Positions 27,615-35,718 of a stretch of DNA of 64,000 nucleotides are shown here, in pieces. A model generated the notes under the pieces. The model had not been told where the DNA came from, searched no databases, and saw only the letters and a program-made list of their open reading frames with translations. Origin of the DNA: Planctomycetota bacterium. Its GTDB lineage: Bacteria > Planctomycetota > Planctomycetia > Planctomycetales > Planctomycetaceae. Both the position numbers and the translations under genes were made by a program. The stretch covers positions 62,001 through 126,000 of the forward strand of contig JAHZKX010000032.1 of the NCBI GenBank assembly GCA_022600195.1, read 5' to 3'. Numbering within the stretch: the first letter of the stretch is position 1; the number at the start of each line of letters is the position of its first letter.

Positions 27615-28622
27615 ATGTCATTATCCCTTTCAGAAGTCACCTGGCAAAAGTCGCTCTCACAAGCCATTCGTGACCCGAAAGAGCTCATTTCCCGGTTAAA
27701 GCTACCCGAAAATCTGCTGAAACCGGCCATGAAGTCTGTTCAATTGTTTCCGCTCATGGTTCCCGAAAGTTACTTAAACCGCATGGAACCAGGTAATCCT
27801 GAAGACCCGTTACTGAAACAGATTCTGCCACTTGAACTCGAAAACGAAACCGTTCAGGGCTTCAGTGATGATGCTGTTGGTGATTTGAATGTTCGCCACA
27901 CTCCCGGACTTTTACATAAATATCAAGGCAGGGCACTATTGATGGTGAGTGGTGCTTGCGCCGTTCACTGTCGCTATTGTTTCCGCCGACACTATCCGTA
28001 TGGTGAGGAACCGCGTACTCTGGCTGAGTGGGAACCGGTCTGGGAAGCACTTCATTCCGACACATCGATTCAGGAAATCATTCTTAGTGGTGGAGATCCG
28101 CTGTTATTAACTGATATTCGATTACAGGAGCTTTGTAAGCGAATTTCTGAAATTCCACATGTAAAGCGATTACGAATTCATAGCCGTCTGCCCGTTGTTC
28201 TTCCCGATCGAATACACGCTGGTTTGCTGGAACTATTTCAGCAACTTACGGCAGGCGGAGTGATTGTCTGGATGGTCATACACGCGAACCATCCGAATGA
28301 AATTGCCGGTGATGCGGAAATTGCTATTCGAAACATGTTGCAGGCGGGCATACCCACTCTGAATCAAACCGTGTTACTAAAAGGCATTAATGACAACGCC
28401 GACACACTGGTCAAACTCTCTGAAAAACTAATCAATCTGGGCGTGGTACCCTATTATTTACATCAATTGGATCGTGTTACTGGTGTTGCGCACTTTGAGG
28501 TTGCAGAAGAGCAGGGGAGAGCACTGGTTCGTGAATTACGTACCCGATTGCCCGGCTATGCAGTTCCGCAATACGTCAGAGAAATAGCCGGTGAGTCTCA
28601 CAAAATTTCACTTTTGGGCTGA
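27615..28622 (+). CDS. epmB: EF-P beta-lysylation protein EpmB (lysine 2,3-aminomutase)
   Basis: EpmB converts lysine to beta-lysine, which is then attached to EF-P. The 335-aa protein has the radical SAM motif CAVHCRYCFRRHYPYG with Cys115, Cys119 and Cys122, and further KamA-family signatures (EIILSGGDPLLLTD, RLRIHSRLPVVLP). The N-terminal WQKSLSQAIRDPKEL matches the EpmB subfamily and lacks the extension of clostridial lysine aminomutase. It sits 259 bases from efp on the opposite strand, and its last 15 bases overlap the convergent murD. Confidence 0.94.
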   Translation: MSLSLSEVTWQKSLSQAIRDPKELISRLKLPENLLKPAMKSVQLFPLMVPESYLNRMEPGNPEDPLLKQILPLELENETVQGFSDDAVGDLNVRHTPGLLHKYQGRALLMVSGACAVHCRYCFRRHYPYGEEPRTLAEWEPVWEALHSDTSIQEIILSGGDPLLLTDIRLQELCKRISEIPHVKRLRIHSRLPVVLPDRIHAGLLELFQQLTAGGVIVWMVIHANHPNEIAGDAEIAIRNMLQAGIPTLNQTVLLKGINDNADTLVKLSEKLINLGVVPYYLHQLDRVTGVAHFEVAEEQGRALVRELRTRLPGYAVPQYVREIAGESHKISLLG

Positions 28623-30041
28623 GTCATCGATTCTGCCTGAAAGACGTCGAAATAAGTTGATAAACTGCTCTCCCCGCTCGACAAAGCTGGAAAACCAATC
28701 ATAACTGGCGCAACCTGGCGAAAGTAAAATCAGATCACCGGGGTCAGATTGTCGATATGCCCAGTCAAATGCTTCCGCAAATGTAGTGTGAGGCTGAGAA
28801 ATCATCGCGAAAGCATTCTCATTTGATCTAGCCGATTGTTTCTCCAAAATATTCGCGATGATGGGCCCTGTTTCTCCCATCAATGCTGTTGCTTTTGTGC
28901 GTTCGTGGAGCAGTCTGGCGAACTGAGTCAGGTCTATTTTTTTATCAGAGCCACCGGCCATCAGGATAATGGGTGCATTCTCAAACGCATCCAGCGCACA
29001 GATGGCCGATTCCGGCGTGGTTGCCAGAGAATCGTTGAAAAATCGACGTTTCTGGAATTCACCGACAAACTGCAATCGATGGGGCAATCCCTGGAATTTT
29101 TCTAATCCCTTTTGAATCGTCGTCAGATCAATGTCCGCACAGAGGCAAGCGGAAATTGCTGCTGCCGCATTCAAACGATTGTGCATGCCAGGAACATTGA
29201 TTTGAGGTTGAAGCGCCTGTTCTTGGCCTTTGATTACAATTTCAGATCGATCTGCCAACACATCGGGGTTGAGACTCCGATTTGCTCCAAATGTCGAGAG
29301 ACGCCCGGTCCTATTCCAGTTTGCCAACTCAAGATCATCCGCATTGATCACAGCGAAATCAGTTTCTGTCTGCCATCTACAGATGGTTTGTTTGGAGTGA
29401 CGATAGTGTTCGACAGATTGATGCCAGTCAAGATGATTCGGACTGAAATTCGTAACGACTGCAATCTGAGGGCTCACCTGAATGCGGTTCAGCGCTGCGA
29501 GTTGAAAGCTGCTTAATTCGAGAATAACCCAATCTTCTGGTTGAATCTGATCAATCACGGGCAATAGACTGATGCCAATATTTCCCCCTAACCAGCAGCG
29601 TGCACCTGAAACTTCGATGATGGAGTGAATCATGGCTGTTGTCGTCGATTTGCCATTACTACCCGTAACGCCTATGACTGTGCCACGATTTAACTGCCAG
29701 AATAGTTCTATTTCACTGGTTACGGGAATATGCTGTTCCAGGGCACTCTTCAGAAGACTGTGATGGGGGGGGATCGCGGGATTTGCAACCAGGAAATCGG
29801 TTTCTGGTAATTGTGTTCCTGAATTCCCTAACTCAAATTTGATATCAGGATAAGAAGCAAGCTGACTTAGCGATTCTGTCAGGTCTTCTTCTGATTTGTT
29901 GTCAATCACTGTGATCTCAGCATCTCGATCAGCCAGATATTCAATGACTGCAATGCTTCCACCAAACCGTCCCAGCCCCAGTATCGTTGCGCGACTGCCT
30001 TTGAAATCAAAATTTTGGAGTCGAAATGGTTTTAGAGGCAT
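28608..30041 (-). CDS. murD: UDP-N-acetylmuramoylalanine--D-glutamate ligase MurD
   Basis: MurD adds D-glutamate to UDP-MurNAc-L-Ala in the cytoplasm during peptidoglycan synthesis. The 477-aa protein carries the Mur ligase ATP motif GVTGSNGKSTTTAMI, the central domain (VTNFSPNHLDWH, FNDSLATTPESA) and the C-terminal domain (LLSPGCASYDWFSSFVERGEQF). It stands alone, not in a dcw cluster. It is consistent with the view that planctomycetes do make peptidoglycan. Confidence 0.94.
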   Translation of the reverse strand: MPLKPFRLQNFDFKGSRATILGLGRFGGSIAVIEYLADRDAEITVIDNKSEEDLTESLSQLASYPDIKFELGNSGTQLPETDFLVANPAIPPHHSLLKSALEQHIPVTSEIELFWQLNRGTVIGVTGSNGKSTTTAMIHSIIEVSGARCWLGGNIGISLLPVIDQIQPEDWVILELSSFQLAALNRIQVSPQIAVVTNFSPNHLDWHQSVEHYRHSKQTICRWQTETDFAVINADDLELANWNRTGRLSTFGANRSLNPDVLADRSEIVIKGQEQALQPQINVPGMHNRLNAAAAISACLCADIDLTTIQKGLEKFQGLPHRLQFVGEFQKRRFFNDSLATTPESAICALDAFENAPIILMAGGSDKKIDLTQFARLLHERTKATALMGETGPIIANILEKQSARSNENAFAMISQPHTTFAEAFDWAYRQSDPGDLILLSPGCASYDWFSSFVERGEQFINLFRRLSGRIDDSAQK

Positions 30042-30194
30042 GGTTTAACTGGTATTTGTATCAAAAAGTTATAAATCATGTAATTTGCAGTACTGGTAAT
30101 CATTGCATCAGTAGGTTTGCATATTTGGATGATCCTCGGTAGTCTGATTTTGGAATAATGTCCATGAAACATCAATCATTATGAGGATCAGGCA

Positions 30195-32171
30195 ATGATA
30201 CTCGCTGCTGAAAAGACTCTCTGGTTAGGACTTCACACAGCTGACTGGATTGTATTGGCTCTCTATTTCGTCGTCATTCTTGCCATTGGCTTCTGGTCAA
30301 TCAAGAAAGTAAAAGATATGACGGACTTCTTTATGGGAGGCCGCCGGTTCGGCAAAATTTTCATGATGTTTTTTGCCTTTGGTTCAGGCACAAGCAGCGA
30401 ACAGGCCATCAGTGTGGTTGCTGGTACCTGGCGAGCGGGTCTAGCAGGGATCTGGTGGCAGTTTCTCTGGCTCTGGGCGACTCCCTTTTATTGGATTGTT
30501 GCTCCTATCATGCGGCGTATGCGGGCCTTGACCACAGCAGATTTCTTTGAGACCCGCTTTAATGGCCCCACTGCCGTCCTGTATTCTTTTTATGGGATTG
30601 CGATTTCGATCACTTTTATTGCCGGTGGTCTGTTCGGCACCGGAAAGATGGTTGATGCGTTAACAGGTAATGAACTGGACCGTATCTCCATTGAAGCCAA
30701 CATTATGGTTCCTGCTGCCCAATGGGACGCCGCAGAAAAGACATTTAGTATTACGGAACGTCGTCTACAGGGTTATGAATTTGCCATCCTGGCGGTGACA
30801 GTAATGTTTGTCATTTATGGAATGGCGGGCGGGTTAGGCGCTGCCATTATCACGGACTTCATCCAGGGAATACTGACCATTATATTCTCATTTTTATTGC
30901 TACCTTTTGTCTTTTATCAGATTGGAGGTTTTGGCGAATTGCATAAACAGGCAGACCTCAAAAAAGGCATGCTTGATCTATTCGCCAGCGATGAACTGGC
31001 CGCTACCATGGGCGAACCAATTACCGTCTTTTATGTTTTTATGCTGTCGGTCACCGCACTGGCAGGAATTGTGATTCAACCTCATATCATGGGAGTTTGT
31101 GGAGCAGGGAAGACCGAATATGAAGGACGATTTGGTTTCACCGTCGGGAACTTTCTCAAACGCTTTTGTACTGTTGCCTGGACCTTTACCGGGCTGGCAT
31201 GCATTATCTGGTATATGGGTGATAATAGCCCCTTGAAAACATCACCTGACCCTGCAGATCAGGCCATTTATCAATCATTACGTATGAAGGCCAGTCCTGA
31301 ATACCAGAAACTCCCCGCAGAGGAAAAAGCAAAGATTGATACCACGGATCGCAATTTTGCAGACCAACTCTTTGGTTTGGCGGCCCATGACATTCTCCCC
31401 ACGATTGCCCCCGGATTGATTGGGTTATTGCTTGCTTCACTTTTGGCGGCTGTCATGAGCACCAGCGATGCCCAAATGATTATCTCCAGTGGTTTATTCA
31501 CAGAAAATATTTACCGTAAATGTATAGTAAAAGATCGTTCCCAGCGCCACTATCTCTGGGTCGGTCGTTTATCAGGTTTAGTGATTGTGATTCTGGCGCT
31601 TGTTTTACAGACGACTTTTACCGATATCATTGCTGCGCTCAAAGTCATTGTAAAAACCCCCGCGTGCATCGGCATCAGCCTCTGGTTTGGTATTTCCTGG
31701 AGACGCTGGAATGTAGTCTCCGTCTGGACCTCTACAGTCACTGGAATTCTTGTCTGGATTGCCGTCGCCTTTTATCCTGATGTGATTTACAAAACAGGAT
31801 TTCTGCCAGAGCAGATGTTCAAAGTTGATGGTACGACGGTAAAAATGTTAGACGTCTGGCAGATGTTTTCATTCATGGGCGTTGCAATATTAAGTGGTAT
31901 CATCGTCAGTTTTTTGACGCCACGACAATCAAAAGAAAAACTGGACCATTTCTATACCTTAATGCACACACCAGTTACTCTGAACGAAGTGATTGAGTCC
32001 CCTTGCACATTACCAAAAGACCCAGCTCCCGTTGGTAAAAGGCTCTTTCCCAATTCAAAGGATATTGAAATCCCCAAGCCGACTTTTCAGGATCTGAGTG
32101 GTTTTATCCTCGCCTGGTGTGCCGTCGGAGCGATTATCTACTTGACGAAATATCTATCTGAAGTGGCATAA
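30195..32171 (+). CDS. Sodium/solute symporter (SSS) family transporter
   Basis: A 658-aa integral membrane protein with about 13 helices. ADWIVLALYFVVILAIGFW followed by MTDFFMGGRRFGKIFMMFFAFGSGTSSEQAISV is typical of SSS proteins, and a later helix contains LLASLLAAVMSTSDAQMIISSGLFTENIYRK. A hydrophilic loop (about residues 345-395) and a long C-terminal loop are present. Substrate cannot be named. A bidirectional terminator follows. Confidence 0.9.
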   Translation: MILAAEKTLWLGLHTADWIVLALYFVVILAIGFWSIKKVKDMTDFFMGGRRFGKIFMMFFAFGSGTSSEQAISVVAGTWRAGLAGIWWQFLWLWATPFYWIVAPIMRRMRALTTADFFETRFNGPTAVLYSFYGIAISITFIAGGLFGTGKMVDALTGNELDRISIEANIMVPAAQWDAAEKTFSITERRLQGYEFAILAVTVMFVIYGMAGGLGAAIITDFIQGILTIIFSFLLLPFVFYQIGGFGELHKQADLKKGMLDLFASDELAATMGEPITVFYVFMLSVTALAGIVIQPHIMGVCGAGKTEYEGRFGFTVGNFLKRFCTVAWTFTGLACIIWYMGDNSPLKTSPDPADQAIYQSLRMKASPEYQKLPAEEKAKIDTTDRNFADQLFGLAAHDILPTIAPGLIGLLLASLLAAVMSTSDAQMIISSGLFTENIYRKCIVKDRSQRHYLWVGRLSGLVIVILALVLQTTFTDIIAALKVIVKTPACIGISLWFGISWRRWNVVSVWTSTVTGILVWIAVAFYPDVIYKTGFLPEQMFKVDGTTVKMLDVWQMFSFMGVAILSGIIVSFLTPRQSKEKLDHFYTLMHTPVTLNEVIESPCTLPKDPAPVGKRLFPNSKDIEIPKPTFQDLSGFILAWCAVGAIIYLTKYLSEVA

Positions 32172-32244
32172 TTTCAGGAGAGTAGAACTCTTTCTTCGAA
32201 CTGACGCGTTCAATCAGCCTCATTCGGCTTGCTTTTAAGACAAA

Positions 32245-32281
32245 AAAACAGCCAAAAACAAAAACTGTTTCTGGCTGTTTT
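32245..32281. terminator. Bidirectional terminator between the symporter and the Cys-rich gene
   Basis: AAAACAGCCA (32245-32254) pairs with TGGCTGTTTT (32272-32281) around a 17-base loop. There are A residues on the left and T residues on the right, so it can serve both convergent genes. Confidence 0.8.
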
Positions 32282-32310
32282 AAATTGTGATGAAGCTTTT
32301 TAAGTCTCAA

Positions 32311-32787
32311 TTAACTGCGGTAAGTCACAGTTACTTTTCCGTTGTGTGAATGAACAACCACACTGTATTTTCCATAATCAAATACTTTGCGGCGTCCATC
32401 TCTGCTGCAGCGGACACACTCGCAGGCACAATCTGGAGCACAAATTTCCACAGCAACACATCCCGGCTCACAACAACTGCGTTTGGGAGCACAAGGATCA
32501 ACAATCATTACCATTTTCGGACTTGAACACGGTGCCACTTTACAATGCCGCTTGTAACGAACATTCTCGAACACAGGAATTTCGCCTGAAGCAACGTGCT
32601 GTCCATAAGGTTGCGGCGACAACTCAGGCATTGGTTCAGGAACCACTGTAGATGCAGGCGGTGCTGCTGTTGTCTGGCTTAAAAGAAATCCTTGCCCTAA
32701 ATTAAATGCAGGACCTTCTGCCTGAACTGCTGTAACGGATAGGGCAATAAATCCCAACGTGTAACAAACAATCTTGTTCATCTTCAC
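32311..32787 (-). CDS. Secreted cysteine-rich protein, hypothetical
   Basis: A 158-aa protein with a signal peptide (VCYTLGFIALSVTAVQA). The mature part has a proline-rich linker and then 11 cysteines within about 50 residues, including CC and the dense CACECVRC. A short conserved C-terminal segment (YSVVVHSHNGKVTVTYRS) follows. The pattern suggests disulfide or metal binding outside the cytoplasm. No family recognised; an inverted repeat with a T-run lies in its upstream region. Confidence 0.7.
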   Translation of the reverse strand: MKMNKIVCYTLGFIALSVTAVQAEGPAFNLGQGFLLSQTTAAPPASTVVPEPMPELSPQPYGQHVASGEIPVFENVRYKRHCKVAPCSSPKMVMIVDPCAPKRSCCEPGCVAVEICAPDCACECVRCSRDGRRKVFDYGKYSVVVHSHNGKVTVTYRS

Positions 32788-33354
32788 ATACTCCTTTTTG
32801 CTACCCTGGTGAACTCCATTTAGGTAGCGGATTGACTAAAATCAATTGTATCTTTCCCTGACGGCTTGTTTGTGGCATTCTCCAGAATGCGAAAAGTTAA
32901 ACAGTTGAATGGCCAGAGATGTTTCGTGGCTGCTCACCACCCAAATTATACTCTATTTCCTGGCTGAGTCGGTATTTTTCAGTTGAGCAGAGAAAAAACC
33001 CATGTCAGTTACATGACTGATATGGGTCAGAGATAATAAGTCGACCTTTAGTTGACAAGGTTCGTTTACACTTTTTTTACGCAAACATCCAAATAGCCCC
33101 GTTTTGCCTGACAGGAATATTGTTACAGTAGAGACAAGAATGTGAGTGAAAGATGTTCAGAATGCATGATATCGACACGTGGTATTTTTGAAATTGCTCT
33201 CTATCTCTCAGGTAGCTGAGGTGGTCACATTTGTGGGTAATCAAAAATCACGTGTAAAAAGCATTTAATAATCAGTGCAAGCTTCTGTTGCATCAGAGGC
33301 TTCGATCCCACATAATCTAATCGGTTTAATTTCAAGGACTTGAGGGAGATCTCC
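32788..33354. other. Intergenic region between divergent genes
   Basis: About 570 bases with no convincing gene. It holds a minus-strand terminator-like hairpin at 32998-33027 and a short CTCAG/CTGAG hairpin near 33210. The promoters of the Cys-rich gene and the cytochrome c'-like gene must lie here, but I cannot place them. Confidence 0.6.
32992..33027 (-). terminator. Terminator-like hairpin upstream of the Cys-rich gene
   Basis: Read on the minus strand, ACCCATATCAG pairs with CTGACATGGGT (11 bp with one G-T pair, 6-nt core loop plus flanks) and is followed by TTTTT. No gene ends here on that strand; the nearest downstream minus gene starts about 210 bases further. It may be an attenuator in that gene's leader or the end of an unannotated small RNA. 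Confidence 0.55.
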
Positions 33355-34452
33355 ATGAACAAGCCGGAACCCCGGTTGAGCAGAAATCGAATCTTGACAT
33401 TTGTTTCACCGATTTGTGCCTGTGTGTCTGTTGCAATATTCACAGGCTGTGGAGGGAGTGCACCAGCTCCTGCACCCGCACAACCCCAAACAACCACAGT
33501 TGCTCCAACTACCCCCGCGACACAGGTAGCACAAAGCACACAATCTCAACCAGCTGAACCAGCGGAAAAAAAAGATGACCGCAAGATGCTTGATGGCATC
33601 CCCTATGATGTCTGGTTCGATAATCCTCTGGCTGTGGCGGGGAATAATCAGGCGGTGGCACCAGTCTCATTGCCAGGCAATAAGATTGCAGCTACTCCTG
33701 CAAATGGCAAAATGAAACCACCGGCTGGAGAAAGTCCGACTCCCGCAGCCACTGATGGAATCGATTGGAAAACAATCATCCCGATGCCCATTCTGGAATC
33801 GCAGGTCAAGAATGTACGTAATCGTTTAACTAAAAATATGCAGTCGGTCGGCACTTATAATACCTCATACCTGGAACTTCCCACTTTTACATCTACTTTG
33901 GCTGCACTGGCCTGTATTGCGACCGAACATTCTGAAGATGTGGGCTGGAAAAAAAATGCGAAATTTCTTCGCGACCTGGCTTCCAGCATCTCTTCAGAGA
34001 CACTTATGCGTGGTCCCAAATCTTATAAAAAAATCCAAATCCCTTACGAACAGATGATTGATATCCTAAATGGCAGCGCTCCTGCAGGTCTTCCAGAATC
34101 ACCTGAGAAAAAGCCTCTCTCAGAAGTGGCTTCGATGGGGGATTTAATGAAACGAGCAGACATCGCTTACAATTGGTTGAAATCTAATGTTGGTAATGCT
34201 GATGCATTGAAATCTGAAAAAGAAAAAGTGATCCAGGAAACACATCTCTTAGCTGCCATAGCAAAAATCACGACGACCGAGGGTTACGGTTATGTTGACG
34301 ATGAAGGATTTTTAGGTCATGCCAATCCAATGTCAAAGGCCTGTCTGGAAATGGTCGAAGCAGCTAACAGCGACAATTTTGATGAATTCGATAAAGGTTT
34401 AACAAGAATCTATAAATCCTGCACGGAATGCCATAGCGAATATAAGGAGTGA
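33355..34452 (+). CDS. Cytochrome c'-like haem lipoprotein
   Basis: The start is ATG 33355 (MNKPEPRL); the track start is a TTG. The 365-aa product has a lipoprotein signal ending IFTGC, a long Ala/Pro/Thr/Gln linker and a helical domain. The single CxxCH motif (C356-T-E-C359-H360, KSCTECHSEYKE) is placed at the extreme C-terminus, the position used by cytochrome c' and c556 proteins. It is likely a periplasmic or surface electron carrier or gas-binding protein. The serine protease gene follows 80 bases downstream on the same strand. Confidence 0.8.
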   Translation: MNKPEPRLSRNRILTFVSPICACVSVAIFTGCGGSAPAPAPAQPQTTTVAPTTPATQVAQSTQSQPAEPAEKKDDRKMLDGIPYDVWFDNPLAVAGNNQAVAPVSLPGNKIAATPANGKMKPPAGESPTPAATDGIDWKTIIPMPILESQVKNVRNRLTKNMQSVGTYNTSYLELPTFTSTLAALACIATEHSEDVGWKKNAKFLRDLASSISSETLMRGPKSYKKIQIPYEQMIDILNGSAPAGLPESPEKKPLSEVASMGDLMKRADIAYNWLKSNVGNADALKSEKEKVIQETHLLAAIAKITTTEGYGYVDDEGFLGHANPMSKACLEMVEAANSDNFDEFDKGLTRIYKSCTECHSEYKE

Positions 34453-34532
34453 AGGCGTAACGCGAATGCCATTGACGTCTTTACTTAAAGACTTGAAATC
34501 TGGAACCTGCTGTTAGAGAGGAAATCGAGGGA

Positions 34533-35492
34533 ATGATACATAATCGATGCAGCTTAGTGGGCAAAATCTGCTTGGTGTTTTTCATTCTGGGTTTTTCAAA
34601 CTATGTCTCTGCTGATTGGATTGAACTGGTCAGCGGACATAAAATCCAGGGAGAAGTTCTGAAACAAAACAACACCCACTTATTGGTTGATATTGGAATT
34701 GAGGTATTGCGCATTCCCGTTGAGCAGATTCGATCGAGAACGAAATCGGAACAAGCCCCCAACGGTAAAGTACCGATTTCTAAAAGCAAAGATGACATTT
34801 ATTCGATTGCAGAGCTACCAGTCAAAAGCATCAAAGAGCTGGCTCGCACCTATGGAGAGGCGGTGACATTAGTCCAAACATCCAGCGGGCTTGGTTCAGG
34901 CTTTATTATTAGCGAACGTGGTTATTGTGTCACAAACTACCATGTTGTAGAGAAGGAAACCCGTATTGCGGTGACAATCTTTCACCGAACAAAAAGTGGT
35001 GAATTTCAACGCCGTCAAATTAAAGATGTCGAAATCGTAGCTTTGAATCCCTTTTTTGACTTAGCATTATTGCGGATTCCTTTACAAAAAGACCTTTCAT
35101 TTCGCACTGTTTATTTAGCTGAGAATGATAAACAGCGCGAAGGTGAGGAAGTCTTTGCCATCGGAAATCCACTCGGACTGGAACGATCCGTTTCACGCGG
35201 AATCGTCAGTACACGAAACCGAAACATGCAAGGTATTGTGTATATTCAAACAACCACGCAGATCAACCCGGGGAACAGTGGTGGCCCCTTGTTTAATTCT
35301 CGCGGAGAAGTAATCGGTGTCACAAATATGAAACTTATTCTTGGTGAGGGCTTGGGTTTTGCAATTCCGATTACCTACGTAAAACACTTTCTGAACAATC
35401 GAGATGCATTTGCATTTGACAAAACGAGTCCCAATACGGGCTATCGCTATTTTGATGCACCTAAAAGAAAAACTTCGGATATTGAAAAGTAA
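34533..35492 (+). CDS. Secreted trypsin-like serine protease without PDZ
   Basis: The 319-aa product has a signal peptide (ICLVFFILGFSNYVSA) and a short N-terminal beta domain (WIELVSGHKIQGEVL). An HtrA-type trypsin-2 domain follows, with His in CVTNYHVVE, Asp in FFDLALLRI and Ser in NPGNSGGPLFN. No PDZ domain follows, unlike the HtrA protein at 53219. It may be co-transcribed with the preceding haem lipoprotein. Confidence 0.88.
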   Translation: MIHNRCSLVGKICLVFFILGFSNYVSADWIELVSGHKIQGEVLKQNNTHLLVDIGIEVLRIPVEQIRSRTKSEQAPNGKVPISKSKDDIYSIAELPVKSIKELARTYGEAVTLVQTSSGLGSGFIISERGYCVTNYHVVEKETRIAVTIFHRTKSGEFQRRQIKDVEIVALNPFFDLALLRIPLQKDLSFRTVYLAENDKQREGEEVFAIGNPLGLERSVSRGIVSTRNRNMQGIVYIQTTTQINPGNSGGPLFNSRGEVIGVTNMKLILGEGLGFAIPITYVKHFLNNRDAFAFDKTSPNTGYRYFDAPKRKTSDIEK

Positions 35493-35504
35493 TCTGAGAA
35501 AGTT

Positions 35505-35524
35505 GCAACCAGCGTTGTTTTTTT
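35505..35524 (+). terminator. Short hairpin with T-run after the protease gene
   Basis: GCAAC-CAGC-GTTGT followed by seven T residues. The stem is only five pairs, one of them G-T, so this is a weak terminator candidate. Confidence 0.4.
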
Positions 35525-35718
35525 CAGGTACACCCAAGTAAGTATTGCTCTTCTGTAAATCTGGCAGACTCACAAGTTCAATAGCGAGTTGGGGTTGCCA
35601 GAAAAAGTAGAATTGCTACAAATAACAAAACCAGTCATCGTTACACTGAATTCCTTTGCTATGGCCTCTAAGTTGAAGCAATCGCGAAGTATCTTTAATC
35701 CCCAGCGAGAGAGAAAGA

